Numbered from the stretch's first letter, positions 21,140 through 32,366 are shown. The stretch is 64,000 bases of DNA from Mastigias papua (GCA_964019165.1 OZ025271.1:7213570-7277569), one strand, 5' to 3'. Translations and numbers: made by a program. Notes: a model not told the origin generated them from the letters alone.

Positions 21140-23735
21140 TATGAACGAAATTCTTTACAACTACTTTAAGAATACTTATGGAATCGTGGACACTATACAT
21201 CAGACGACTTGGAAGGACAAGTACCAGCCAATGCAGAAGAAAGATTTGAAATCATGCTTACGCACCTTAAAGAGGAATCAAGCCCCCTATAGCGAAATTC
21301 AATATGTTTCACTGCTTCTAAGATCTAGGTTAAATCAAAAGCCTGTTTCAAATATCGATTACCAAATTAAACGAAATTTCTGGCAATACGTCAAACAAAG
21401 TTTCAACCATGAGATTACACTCTTGCCAACATTTAACGCTTCCATTTGTACGGAGTTCTTTGGTAAATTCTTTGCCGCCATAAATCCTGTATCATCATTC
21501 ACAATTCCAAGCTGGATTCCATCCCTTTCTCAGCCTTGCATTCCGTATGGTCTATCTCCTCCCACATATCAGCAAATAACAAAAGTAGTTCGAAGGATCA
21601 AAACTTCCGGGTCTCCTTGCCCTCTCGATAAAATCTCAATTATTCCATACAAAAGATGTGCTTACCTCAGGTCTTTTATCACTGAAATTATACGTGTTGT
21701 CTGGCTATCTGGTGAGGTTCCACAGGAATGGAAAAGTGCATGCACTATACTGATTCACAAAAAAGGGGACACTTCGGAACCATCCAACTTTAGGCCAATA
21801 ACACTTGAGAGTGTTCCTTCGAAAATTCTCACATCATGCATCAGGGACTCTATGTTTACCTTCCTCTCTCAAAACGGTTATATTGAGCACCGCATTCAAA
21901 AAGGATTTCTTCCCAAACTGTCAGGTACTTTCGAGCACACTGCACAAATGGCCAATATCATCAATAAAGCTAGAATTAAACAAAGATCTCTTATCATTAC
22001 CCTACTTGATCTCAAAAATGCCTTTGGTGAAGTTCATCATAATCTGATCCCTGCTGTCTTGTTATACCATAACATTCCGAATGAAATATAACACCTGATT
22101 TCCAGCCTCTATTCTAATTTTCACACTTCTATTGTAACTGAGAGCTACCAGACGCCGTTCCTTAAGGTGGGTCGGGGTGTCCTTCAAGGGGACTGCCTTA
22201 GCCCATTGACTTTCAATCTTTGTTTTAACACATTCATCCACTATATTTCTCATCAAAAATTCAAACAGTTTGGTTATTCTCTCGACTCCCTTTTTCCTGT
22301 TCACTGGTTTCAATTCGCAGACGATGCCGCCGTCATCACTAGTCTTGAAAATGAAAATCAGTTGCTTCTAAACCACTTTTCTCGCTGGTGCACATGGGCA
22401 GGAATGATACCAAGGGTAGATAAGTGCTCAACATTTGGTATAAGGAAAGCTTCAACCTCCTCTATACAATTTCTTCCGAAGCTCACCATAAACAATTCAG
22501 TTGTTCCTCCAGTTCAAATTGACAGTTCATTTAGATATCTAGGCAGGTACTTCAACTTTACTATGAATAATCACCAACATATGTCTGATCTTCTGGATAC
22601 TACAAATACACTGATGAGCAAAATCAATGATTTATCATGTCATCCAAAGAACAAGTTGCTCCTTTACCATCGCCTTCTATTATCGAAAATTTCTTGGAAC
22701 CTAACCATTGCCGATATAAGTAAAACTTGGATAATTGAAAACCTTGACAGCATTGCTTCGAAATATATTAGACAATGGCTTGAGCTTCCCATTTGTGCCA
22801 CTTTAAGCAGCCTAATAATTAAGAGATCTAAATACGGTATCAGTCTTGTACTTCCTTCGATTAAATTTATACAGTGCCAGACAAACATTCGGAATAAATT
22901 GAAGTCTTCACCTAACAATGACATCACACATTTCTGGGAGGAAACCAGCCATCATACCAATATACAGTATGATCAGTATAGAAACAGTAAGCAGGCACTG
23001 AAAGCCATTCAAACAAAACACGAAGATAGAATCAACCATGAGCTACTTTCACAAGGTTTTGTTATTTCATCTATCTTAAAATACTCACTTTCTAGCACTA
23101 CATCTATGTTGTCTAAGGTTCAACAGAGTCTACCCAAAAATATATTTAACTTTACTGTCAAATACTTAAACAACACTCTCACCACTAGGAAAAACCTTCA
23201 TAAATGGTCTCTTTCTGAATCACCCTCTTGCTCCTTTTGTCTACAAAGTGAAACCTTGCAACATATAGTATCGAGCTGCAAACACTATCTTGATCATGGA
23301 CGATATAATTGGAGACACGATTCAGTTCTCTTATGCCTCTCAAAAAGTCTATCACATTTGACAGATTGGTCTATCTACGCTGACCTACCTTCATTTCCAT
23401 CTCCTAGCTTGATTACTGTAGATACCTTTAGACCTGATCTTATCTTACATAATAGGCATAACAATAAAATACATATCCTCGAACTAACAGTAGGTTTTGA
23501 GAGCAATCTTAAGATTAACAGTTCCCGAAAGTTGAATACGTACAGACCCCTAATTACTGCATTGTCAACATCGTATCAGGAGATCAATTTTATCAACATG
23601 TCTATGAGTGCTTTAGGTGTACTTGACAGTTCTTGCGATTCTCTATTCAATCTGTTGAAAAGTCTAGATTTACCAGAAATACATCAAAAACGTCTAGTTT
23701 CAAAAGGCATGGCCATTGCTATTCAGTCCACCTAA
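21140..23735 (+). pseudogene. RT-endonuclease frame of LINE copy E2
   Basis: Two open halves of the same frame (to 22088, and 22092 on) flank a single TAA. Residues around it align codon for codon with E1, so this is a point mutation, not an indel. The N-terminal zinc fingers are missing by truncation. Apart from that the protein is well kept, which points to a young copy. The complete Cys-His knuckle here shows what E1 lost. Confidence 0.88.
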
Positions 23736-23973
23736 TATATATTTTGCCGCCGAAACAAAGATTGGACCGACCCAGATTTGATAGACTTCTGAGTGAACAT
23801 GTTAACTAAATTTATATGATTCATAATTTTTAGTTTATTGCTTTGTTTTTGGTTTTTTTTGTTTCTAATCCAATGTGAAGCAGCCAATATTACACTGCCT
23901 AGTTTTAGTGAGGTGTATTATTGTAGATTAGTTATTAGTATCAAAATGAACAATGTTTAAAAAAAAAATTATT
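21140..23973 (+). mobile_element. RLE LINE copy E2, 5'-truncated, one nonsense codon
   Basis: Begins directly at the ATT tail of E1, in the region matching E1 residue ~165 (YNYFKNTYGIV), so the zinc fingers are absent. The frame is the same throughout and is broken only by TAA at 22089-22091, where E1 has Lys (NIKSLIS against NI*HLIS). RT motifs LDLKNAFGEVHH and FADD are kept, the knuckle CSFCLQSETLQHIVSSC is complete, and the endonuclease FRPDLI ... ILELTVGFE is kept. The frame ends at about 23735 and the tail (poly-A, then ATTATT) at 23973. Confidence 0.88.
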
Positions 23974-24905
23974 CTGCATTGTTGGTTAGATTTGTCTCAA
24001 AACCAATCGTGAGTTCTAAAATGTAAAGACAGTTGTCCTTGGTATGTAGAAGTAGGTCAGGACGTAAATCATTTCCGGTTATGATGGAAGGTGAAGGGAA
24101 ACCTGGACTGTCCGCATACATTGAAGATCCTTCAACTACTTTTAAGGATGTGGCTAGAAAATTGTGTACAGAGTTGTGACGCCAAGTGTACCGAACTTGT
24201 TCAAGGTAAACTTTGCAGCCTGCTACAACATGAAGTAAAGTTTCAAGAAGAAGACAAAATTGGCAGTCAGACGATTGGCTCAGCTTCCATAGATTAAGAT
24301 TTTTGCGATTAGGTAGAGTGTTATTGAGATATTTTATGGTACAGTTGAAGATGTTTGTTGGTAGATTACTCTGTGCTAGAGATTAGATTCCATGCAGTTT
24401 TTTGAGTGAATGATCCAACAAGAATGAAAGTAGGGCACCTTGAGATGGCAAATTGTGTATCAAGCGCTCTTTGTTGTCCAATTTAACTGCTTTCAGTACC
24501 TCTTTGGGATTGCGATATATGTCATATTGCAGGTTTGTTCCATTACTAGTGTTTTTCCACAAGGTCTGAACATTAACATTAGGGGAAGATCGAAGTATAT
24601 TGCGAGAGACAGTTTGGCACTGAGTGAATTTGACAGAAGGCAGTTTAAGATTTAGACCAAATTGATTTTTAGTAAGGACTAAAGTTGTCAATGTTGCACT
24701 GACAGGAAGGTCAAGCCATCGGCGAATACATTTGGATACAAGATTGTCAAGATTATCTGAGACCCAAGTTTTAGGTAGATCTGCAACAGTAAAATGCCAT
24801 GACACTTTGGACAGTATATACCTGTGGTAAACTAACAGTTTATTTTTTGGATGCAGAGGCAGATCATCGATTCCTTTCATGAACGTGGAGAAGAGAGAAA
24901 GTCTA
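23974..24905 (-). pseudogene. Inverted RT thumb-knuckle-endonuclease segment of E3
   Basis: Minus-strand frame homologous to E1 residues ~660-960: LPLHPKNKLLVYHRY, SKVSWHFTVADLPKTWV, then after a frame change NIFNCTIKYLNN, the knuckle CQFCLLLETLLHVVAGC (final Cys present) and LRPDLLLHTKDN with YILELTIGFETNL. It abuts the ATT tail of E2 at 23973. It is non-functional because of inversion and frameshift. Confidence 0.85.
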
Positions 24906-25160
24906 AACAACAATGCAGAAAGGAAGCATTTGAAATACTCACAACTAGTCTCAGATCTAAGAAGTCACTACAAATCTGTCACTTTTGTAAACCTCACCAT
25001 GAGCTCTCTTGGGATTTACGCAAACTCTTGTCTTTCGTTTCTTGAAATGTGTGACTCCCTCTCTATTGATAACCACCACAAACGCTTTCTCATTTCTAAG
25101 TTATCTACAATTTCAATCCGTACAACCTACTACATCTTCTGCTGCAGAAATAAACCATGA
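24901..25160 (+). pseudogene. C-terminal end of E3 in sense orientation
   Basis: The frame reads NNNAERKHLKYSQLVSDLRS ... FVNLTMSSLGIYANSCLSF ... ISIRTTYYIFCCRNKP and stops. It aligns with the last ~95 residues of E1 (NAERKRAKYQSLMETLK ... TTYYIFCRRNKPW). The open frame upstream of NNNAE is fortuitous sequence from the inverted segment. Confidence 0.85.
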
Positions 25161-25361
25161 ACAACCCTGATCTATTCTACCTTTAATGTCACTTTTTGTT
25201 TCCTTTTCTTTTTCTTTTTTTTATATTTTATTTGTTTTTTACACAACACTTGTTATTTACGATTTTTCTCATGTATTGTAACCCAGGCTAGCCAATTACA
25301 AATTACCTTGTAATAGTGAGATTTGTAATTGTAGCTTAATTGAATGAAATATGACTGGTTC

Positions 25362-25362
<1 letters not shown>

Positions 25363-25413
<51 letters not shown>
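25363..25413 (+). repeat. (ATT)17 microsatellite, tail of LINE copy E3
   Basis: Seventeen uninterrupted ATT units end copy E3, and copy E4 starts directly after them. Copies E1 and E2 end in shorter ATT runs, so the repeat is the element's own tail. Confidence 0.95.
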
Positions 25414-25415
<2 letters not shown>

Positions 25416-25800
25416 GCTCAACTTTCAGCTCTTTAATTATAAGTACATCTAGATACGGCATAAATCTTATCCTCCCTTCAGCAAAGTTTATTGAGTGCCA
25501 AACTATTATACGAAATGCCTTGAAGTCCTCACCACATCCCGACATCAAATCACTTTGGGCGGATACAAGCTATGGCATTAATCTTCAGTATGACCAGTTC
25601 CAGAATACTAAACAAGTTTTGAAGGCTGTACAGCACGAGCATGAAGATCGCATAAAACATACACTCCTTTCTCAAGGCTTGGTTATCTCCTCTATTCTGA
25701 AATATTCATGTCAAAGAACAGCAAGCATTTGGTCAATTGTTCAACAAAACATGCCGAGAAATATCTTTAATTTTTCTATAAAATATCTCAACAATCAAAA
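25414..25800 (+). mobile_element. RLE LINE copy E4, truncated at both ends
   Basis: The frame reads SRYGINLILPSAKFIECQTI, ALKSSPHPDIKSLWADTS, LLSQGLVISSILKYS and MPRNIFNFSIKYLNN. It aligns with E1 residues ~735-860 (GLNMILPSMKFSQCQTVF ... NIFNFTIRYLNN). The 5' end lies at the ATT tail of E3; the 3' end is lost at LNNQNQI and a stop. Confidence 0.85.
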
Positions 25801-25885
25801 TCAAATCTGATGTGCAATGGCAGATGTGTGACATATGATGTTTGATGTATGACATATGATGTATGAAATGTAGTGTTTATTATAT
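25801..25885. repeat. Short degenerate TGATGTATGACATA repeat
   Basis: TGATGT and TGACATATGATGT words recur about five times over 70 bases just beyond the broken 3' end of LINE copy E4. A local simple repeat. Confidence 0.7.
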
Positions 25886-27131
25886 TATGTATCATTACAT
25901 CATCATTCTCATTTTAGAACTTCTCATGTAAATACTTGCCTTATATAACTTTAAATCATAATGTCGCCAAAAGTGCAATAACCATCAAGCTTCTCCATGA
26001 AGCATGTGTGATCACACGCAAACCGCAAAAAGTGATAAACACATGCCATTCGATGGAGATGAGGTTCTAAGCAATGGGTAAGTTTCCTATATGTTAAAAT
26101 TTGTATAACCTCATTGAAAGAAGGATATGCTGCGTTATACATAAAGATATCTCTAAAAATGTATCAAAGTAAACCATTCGCCAAACATGGAGCACACGGT
26201 TTTTTATTGAAATTAGAGTTCAAAATTGAGTGTTGTGTATTTAAATCAAAATGTATGCTTCGCCATGACTCATGAAATGAAAAAGTAAAAGTCCTACTTA
26301 ATCATACCTACGTTGCTCTCTTGTAATGACCTCACATCAGATTCCAGTTCTGCAATATTAGCTTTAATAGTAGAAAAGAGCAACATAGCTATATTTCACG
26401 CATGAGCAAACACAATGAAATAATAATGGAAAACTAAAACAACACTGGTGGAAAAATATCCTGATGAAGGTAATTTAATGCAATGGAATTATCATTTTGG
26501 ATCCTATTTGCAACATCCTGTCCTAATATATAACTAACTGTATCAGAGCTATCGTTATTATTTCTCATTTGAATATTCAATAATAATAAACATCTGAAAG
26601 AAAATCTTATACTTTGCAATATTTGGGGCACTCCTTATACATTAGTCAATATTTATATTTCCTCTAATATCAAATACGTTTAAATAGTATCTTATCTTTA
26701 ATAGTTTACACAAGGCATCAATGATGATGTTGTCAGATAATTCATGACATCACTCCGAAAATTCAAAACATCAGCAACAAACTTCTTTAAAGCATTTCTA
26801 ATTCTGTTATAATACTCGGTATTTGACTCATAATGAGTCAGTGATGTCCTTCACATGTGAGTGACACAGAATAGCAATAAATCTATATAAACATACGTCA
26901 TCAGGCTCTGTTTGATTTTCATCTGGTTCAACTATCTACGTCTAAATTCACAACCCATCAAAAGAAGGTTATAACCTGCACATTGTGAACTTACGAATTG
27001 ATGACATTGAAATGGAACCAATAGATCCAAAGATAGCTGTACTTCCAGGTAAAATATTTATTGTCCTTGAATGCTCTTGTCTGGCTGCAACTAGAATAGA
27101 ATATTGTGTAATATATTATTCTGTCTAACCA
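25886..27131. other. Intergenic DNA, no gene seen
   Basis: AT-rich DNA with short open frames on both strands; no domain, splice pair or repeat boundary was recognised. Confidence 0.5.
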
Positions 27132-27408
27132 TCTAGAACAATAGCAAACTATCTAAAAACGATGAAAGGTAGGAAATCCATTGAATACCAATAAATATAT
27201 CTTTGCTCGGTCATCCATTTCAAAGATATTTATAATAAATTCCATTTGCCTATTAGCACTCAAATGACATCTAGAGCAATAGGAAACGATATACAACCGA
27301 TAAAAGATATGAAATCCATTGAATATCAAGAAATATACCTTAGTAAAGTCCTCCATTTAAAGGATATTTATCATAAATTCCAAGCAGCCTATTTTCATTC
27401 AAATGACA
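27132..27408. repeat. 138-bp tandem duplication, diverged
   Basis: Units 27132-27269 and 27270-27408 share blocks such as TCTAGA.CAATAG, GAAATCCATTGAATA, GATATTTAT.ATAAATTCCA and CAAATGACAT in the same order. The minus strand has an open frame across it with an internal protein repeat (KVYFLIFNGF / KIYLLVFNGF), but there is no other sign of a gene. Confidence 0.85.
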
Positions 27409-27506
27409 TACTTCAGATGCTAGATTCGCTTATAATAATGTATATGGAGTGATTACTTCTCAATCAATCAACAGACAATAGTAAAGATGGAAAAAAGATT
27501 AAAATT
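27409..27506. other. Intergenic spacer
   Basis: Short AT-rich spacer between the 138-bp duplication and the satellite remnant; nothing recognisable. Confidence 0.5.
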
Positions 27507-27565
27507 CCTCTCTAAAGGAGTGGCACAATGGTAGCAACTAAGCAGCATCCCACACTAATACAGGT
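27507..27565. repeat. Satellite remnant (left piece)
   Basis: GGAGTGGCACAATGGTAGCA and ACTAAGCAGCATCCCAC resemble units of the ~44-bp repeat at 32395-32745 (GTGACAAAATGGTA, ACTAGAGAGCACCCC). The piece ends exactly where an element-like terminus (CAGGTAGACCTCCCAG) starts, so the insertions of 27.57-31.32 kb probably landed in this array. Confidence 0.55.
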
Positions 27566-29383
27566 AGACCTCCCAGCCAAAATCTAGGGATTCTTTTATG
27601 AATTTATGCCAGTTCTCTACCATATTTTATGTCATTTTATACTATAGTATCAAGTAATTTATGCTATTTAATGAAAAAATCTCTTAAATTTCACAATATT
27701 TTATGGAGCCAATGCGGTAGTGTATCAAATAAGTTGATTTAAGCTGTGCCATTTATGATAAAGGGCATGAAGCTAATGCGGTCCAAAGTGAAAGAGAAAC
27801 AAACAACCACATAGAAAAAGGAAAACCAACCAGCGAATAGGAACAAAGAATAGGAATGAGCAACATAATAGAATGGTTACAGGTAAACAGGGATGTAAAT
27901 TGAGGGACGTTGTGGGTCATGAAGAGCTCAACATTCCGGCTGACAAAGGGTCAAGTATCAATCTGTATGAAGGTATCAACTATTGCTTACTATCAACATT
28001 CACTATGAAAATTTAATGTTACAAGGCAGGCCCACAAACAACTAAATAGGATTGTGTTTATGTAAAAACCAAATTCACAGTCTGAAACTCTTGCATGTCA
28101 AAAACTTTCACCAATGAATCAAAGACTATGTTATCTGTCATAGCTATGGTGCCTGACATTGGGGGTCTGAAGTGACGCCCTCTAAAACGTCGGAACATGC
28201 CCTTTTAGAAAATATGTTCTTGTTTTCATCATAGAATTTCATACTGAGAAGGAGAACCCTATAGGAAAAACTTGCATCATTCGCAAAAACTGAATTTATG
28301 ACATAAATGAACTTGAAACACTAGTCGGGAAGCGCAGCAGTCTGAAAATCTCAGGGCAATTGGCAAATTGAAGTCTTGATGAAGATTAGGGGTGGGGTGT
28401 TACACCCTACATCCCTCGGCATTTACGTGCCTGCAGGTAAAGCAAAATGCTTGTGAATAGCTTTCTTGTTTTGAAGAAATGCTCTTTTTCTTCTCATTTC
28501 CTTGCACGCTGACAAGAGACTGAATCCCACATAAAGATAATCTGATCTTGTCTTTATCTAAAATTGCACAGCACAGAGTTATTGTGCAGAGGGTTATTAC
28601 AATCAATTCTCAACATCAATTCTCAGATCCCGCTTACACAAGTACAGCTCTATTCTGCCAGTATCTCTTAAAGTGCCTGTGACATGATTTTCATACTTTC
28701 TCAAGTTAATATGGTATCTTATGGAAAAAAGGTCGGTGTTTTCAGTTCTGACTTTATTTTTTGCATTATGTAAGAACTGAAACAGTTATTGTCACTTTTC
28801 TGCGTCAAATCTCGCCATCTAGGTTGTCAGATGGACGTAGGCCGTGACGTCACGGGATGAACCATTTCCATCCTCTTAATTAGGTTCTACAGGAAGACCG
28901 GGAGAAAGTCCAAGATGATCAATGTTTCAGACGAATGTAGGGGCGATATGCTGATAATTTTGAAAGTGCTGGAAGCAGTAATTTTTTATCAGAAGACATT
29001 GATGGAGAGAATGGGCTGGATGATGTTCCTGCGGATATATTGACGTGTATGATAACATCATGGCAGTGAGCAACCGTGGCTAGGCCAATCGCTAGCCAGA
29101 GGACCTGAGTTCATGCGAAGAAATTATGTCAAATCAAGGAGGAACAGAAAATGGTGAGGAATCCTGTTTAATATATAAATGAGGATTGTATACTAAACAT
29201 AGTGCTAAGTGTTACCACTTGTGAATGTTCAAAACAAACATTGATATTAGAACTATCTCTACACATGGGAGTAATTGACTAATTTGTAGATTTACGTTCA
29301 TGAAGTTTCTCGATAATACATTTGTTCACATACTATCTAGTTATAGTTATATATGCTTATGCTTTTTATATTTATTTCCTTAG

Positions 29384-29570
29384 GTTATTGTATGGGTACT
29401 TTCAGCCACAAAAAAGAAGAGAGCATTTTCTGTCAACCAGTACAACATCCTTTTGGCAAGTTGCATGAAAGAAATGTGATGCACTGGCCTGCATTAGCAA
29501 TCACTCTGGGTTCATTGCTGCCTGCATTGATAGTCAGGCCATAGAAACAGCCTATGAAGGCCCCGCATAA
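29384..29570 (+). pseudogene. P2X7 C-terminal (ballast)-like zinc exon, decayed
   Basis: Preceded by a 3' splice site (TTTATTTCCTTAG, ending 29383). The first frame reads CMGTF..KKEESIFCQPVQ with HPFGKLHE. After a one-base shift the next reads ALACISNHSGFIAACIDSQA then IETAYEGP. Together these follow the Cys/His pattern of the P2X7 receptor C-terminal zinc-binding domain (M.T..ES.CCQE ... CIT.H.GF...CL), which invertebrate genomes carry in many non-receptor genes. The shift, lost cysteines and stop show decay. An acidic frame at about 28970-29150 ending in a GTGAGG donor may be its upstream exon. The identification is by motif memory, not a search. Confidence 0.55.
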
Positions 29571-30396
29571 GTTTCACCTTGTATACTAACTGCAGTAGGG
29601 TATTGTTACAATGCAGGGAGAATTTGATAATAATTTTTCATCAAATTTAGTACTTTATGATAACCATGGCTGCAGCACTTGATGCAATTATTGACTTACA
29701 TGGATTCAGATGCTTCAGTACACATTGCAAATAGTTATGTTAATTTACTCTCATAAACAGAAATCTTTCTCTCCTGATCTGCAAACTGTCTACAAGAATT
29801 CATGTTTGGAGTACAATGCAACAGTAATTGTCAGCCACAAAAAGAAACGAGTAAAATGCAGAAATTTAGAAGAAAAAAATGACAAAATTGCACTTGGTAT
29901 TTACGTATTATATCAAGATATGATTTTTCTTTTCTTAATAACAATCTGACAAGAAATATAAATGGGATCTCCATTTCTAAATTGAAGCAAGAAATAAAGT
30001 ACAAAATAAAGTACATATGAAACCTATACATCTTGGTTGATATCCATTGAGCCATCATCACATGAAGTATTCATGCTAATTGATGCCACAAATGCTCAAG
30101 TTTCTACTGATCCCATGAGGTCTCTGTCATTTTATTTTTATGACATGATTGTCCCAGGATCTGAAGTAATTCATCATTGTATGCATTGGTACAAGCAATT
30201 GCCACAGCCTGGAAGTGGTGAAAAGATAATAAGTTGCCTATGACTATCAATAACAGTTTCATTGCAAAATTATGATACTTCCATTTGTTATGGCTACTGC
30301 TAATGTAAAAGCTGTACAGTTACCATAACCACCCAGTACACTAGTACTGTACCTTCAAGTTATCTTGCCATATTTCAAGGTGCTGTATACAATATG

Positions 30397-30422
30397 CTCG
30401 TAAAGTATACATACTTTACGAG
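30397..30422. repeat. 26-bp palindrome
   Basis: CTCGTAAAGTAT, two central bases, then ATACTTTACGAG: perfect 12-bp arms inside the TTAA element. No function assigned. Confidence 0.9.
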
Positions 30423-31317
30423 GTAAAGCTTATTCAACCCAATCTTTTTAATAAGAACAGCACCCATTCCTAACTGTCTAGATAAGAGACAGATAAATAT
30501 ATCTATTTTAAGTTTTACTAGTTTAGAGATTTTGGATAAGATTATACTGACCAGTATGACTTATGATTACAGTAAACAATGCATGGCCTATCATAGCATG
30601 CCTAGATGTAGGCAAAGACCCAAGGCTAGACAAGCGGACATATACAACTTCAGGAAAGGTACCTCACCTTGTATTGAAGCCAAGATAATCGTCAATCATG
30701 CTTGTTTTACCCAAGTTTGGATTGAAGTCCATACTATAAATATAGCTGAATCAAGATGGCTCCGTCTTTCTTGTGTAATCTACTAAATGAACATCAACCA
30801 GAATTTGTGTCCGCTCATCTTTTGGGAACTTATGAAGCGAAAAACCATCGCTACTCACGTTTCTACACTTCTCAACAACATATCATTTCGCCACAGTCGG
30901 CAATTCCATTAAAAAGCAGCTTAGCACGTACTGCGTCCTTGCTTGTCACTGTTCTAAAGTGGTAGCCTCGAGAACGAGTTCATCCCGTGACGTCACGAGG
31001 GAATGGCGATCTGTGATGAACCCACACGGCTAGGCCGCACTTTTTCGCTTGATTTCTGTATCAAAACGCTTTCATTTCCGAAAAAGAACTCTAGACATGG
31101 TCTTAAGGCATTGTGATGAATCATTTACGCGAATAAAACAAATCATGTCACAGGCACTTTAAGGGATACAATATGGGAAAAATATTTCTTGAGCTCAATG
31201 CCTATGACATTTTATGCTAATGCATATCCAGTTGCTATATTTTCTACCACTTTGCCACAAATTGTGCTAAGCCCAATATTTTATGCTTTTCTTTTTTATG
31301 CTGTCTGGGAGGCCTGT

Positions 31318-31354
31318 AAAGGGTAACATTGTAACACTTAGAGAGCAGCTTCTA
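31318..31354. repeat. Satellite remnant (middle piece)
   Basis: GGGTAACATTGTAACACTTA then GAGAGCAGCTTCTA matches the unit form seen at 32395-32745. It lies between two element termini. Confidence 0.55.
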
Positions 31355-32366
31355 CATGGCTGCCACAAAAAATGAGAAGACAAACTTCCTGACTTCTCCC
31401 TGACGTTTCCCTGACTTTTCTATAACCAAAGGGAAGTGTCAGCCACCACAGACTGGGCGGAATTTATCACAGGGTTCAAACACATTTTGCCTAAAAATTC
31501 TTCCTGAGTTTTCCTGACTTCTTCTTGAAGATAAAGGTGTTTTCCAGACTACAGACTAGAAAAAATAATGTTTCCCCAGACCAACTATTGCTACAAATGA
31601 TGCAAGCGACTGACCCATCCGTTACAACTATGTAATTGGGCACATTCTTCCAATCTGATTAAAAAAAGACGCTCTCTGCTGAACTGGAACAAAAAATACC
31701 ACAAACTGTGCAATGTGTACAGCTGCCTGTTCAGTACCAAAGAAATTATCTACAACGGAATTCAAATGCCCCTCCCTCCCTCCCTCCCCTTTTGAGGCGT
31801 TGCGTAAAGGGTGAATGATCCCTTATATGTGTAGGCTGCAGGGTTGATATGGCATAGCATACTCCTTGCAGTATCGTTTATGTACTTTGTGTTTTTTATT
31901 TCTTGTGCTGTAAGATTTAGACGTATATATAAAAAAAAACAAAAAATTATCTGCATAGATGATAAACACTTCTGACTTCTTCCTGACTTCTTTTAAGTTT
32001 CAATCAATTTTCATGACTTTTTCCTGACTTTTCCTGACTGCTTTCAAAAACAAATGTTTTTTCCTGATTTGTCCTGACTGTATGAACCCTGTAGCGAGGT
32101 ACACGCATTAAGATTTTGAATTTCATGACAACACCCATTTTACTGCTAGGATGTTGACTATTCTACTATTTCAGGTCAATATCGAGCAATAAAAGACACG
32201 ACAACAGTGTGATAATGATAAGATCTAACCCAAAAATAATTTCTCGACTTTTCCCTGACTTATATGCTTTTCCAACATTTTTCCCTAAATTATCCAGGCT
32301 TTTCCTGATTTTCTTAAAAAGTGGGCATTTTCCCAGGTTTTCCAGGTTCTGTGGCAATCATGCCCT
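31355..32366. mobile_element. hAT-like element cluster with TTCCTGACTT repeats
   Basis: The word TTCCTGACTT or close variants recur at least ten times in one orientation near both edges of this block. The outer edges CATGGCTGCCACA (left) and, inverted, CATGATTGCCACA (right) look like diverged TIRs. An inner element (31480-32091) is nested. There is no coding capacity. Superfamily is by analogy with hAT subterminal repeats. Confidence 0.5.
31480..32091. mobile_element. Inner hAT-like element, 612 bp
   Basis: Starts CAGGGTTCAAACAC and ends with the inverse of CAGGGTTCATACAG, both followed inward by TCCTGA/TCAGGA repeats. The flanking 8-mers do not match, so the copy is old or the ends are misjudged. 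Confidence 0.6.

Larger units (their letters stand above)
23974..25413 (+). mobile_element. RLE LINE copy E3 with inverted 5' segment
   Basis: The 3' part (about 24901-25413) is on the plus strand: NNNAERKHLKYSQLV through FCCRNKP, a 3' UTR and a 17-unit (ATT)n tail. The 5' part (23974 to about 24905) is the preceding coding region of the same kind of element on the minus strand, from LSLFSTFMKGIDDLPLHPKN to FETNLTNNAE. The two parts meet at equivalent positions and overlap by a short shared segment (AACAACAATGCAGAA). This is the structure left by twin priming in mammalian L1. Confidence 0.85.
28672..31158. mobile_element. TTAA-flanked, AG-ended element (Kolobok-like), 2487 bp
   Basis: The ends are AGTGCCTGTGACATGATTT and its exact complement, and TTAA flanks both sides (28668-28671 and 31159-31162). 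Weaker inverted similarity continues inward for about 190 bases and includes a perfect TGACGTCA palindrome followed by CGGGATGAAC in both arms (28845-28852 and 30988-30995). A TTAA duplication is used by piggyBac and Kolobok; the 5'-AG terminus fits Kolobok better than the CCC of piggyBac. I saw no transposase frame. It carries decayed coding sequence, including a P2X7-C-terminal-like exon. Confidence 0.8.
27566..31317. mobile_element. Possible outer hAT-like element around the TTAA element
   Basis: Left end CAGGTAGACCTCCCAGCCA (27567 on) and, inverted, right end CAGGCCTCCCAGACAGCATA (read from about 31311) resemble one another. Both are flanked by satellite units. The 2.5-kb TTAA element (28672-31158) would lie nested inside. 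No equal target duplication is visible, so this is tentative. Confidence 0.35.

Noticed and set aside
25336..25548. Minus-strand frame with a run of Asn
   Set aside because: The Asn run is the (ATT)17 microsatellite read backwards.
27153..27356. Minus-strand frame with an internal KVYFLIFNGF repeat as a repeat protein
   Set aside because: The repeat is explained by the 138-bp DNA duplication, and no splice sites or start context support coding.
28672..31158. Assignment of the TTAA element to piggyBac
   Set aside because: The termini begin AG, not CCC/CCY, and no piggyBac-type transposase is visible; Kolobok-like is the better fit but unproven.
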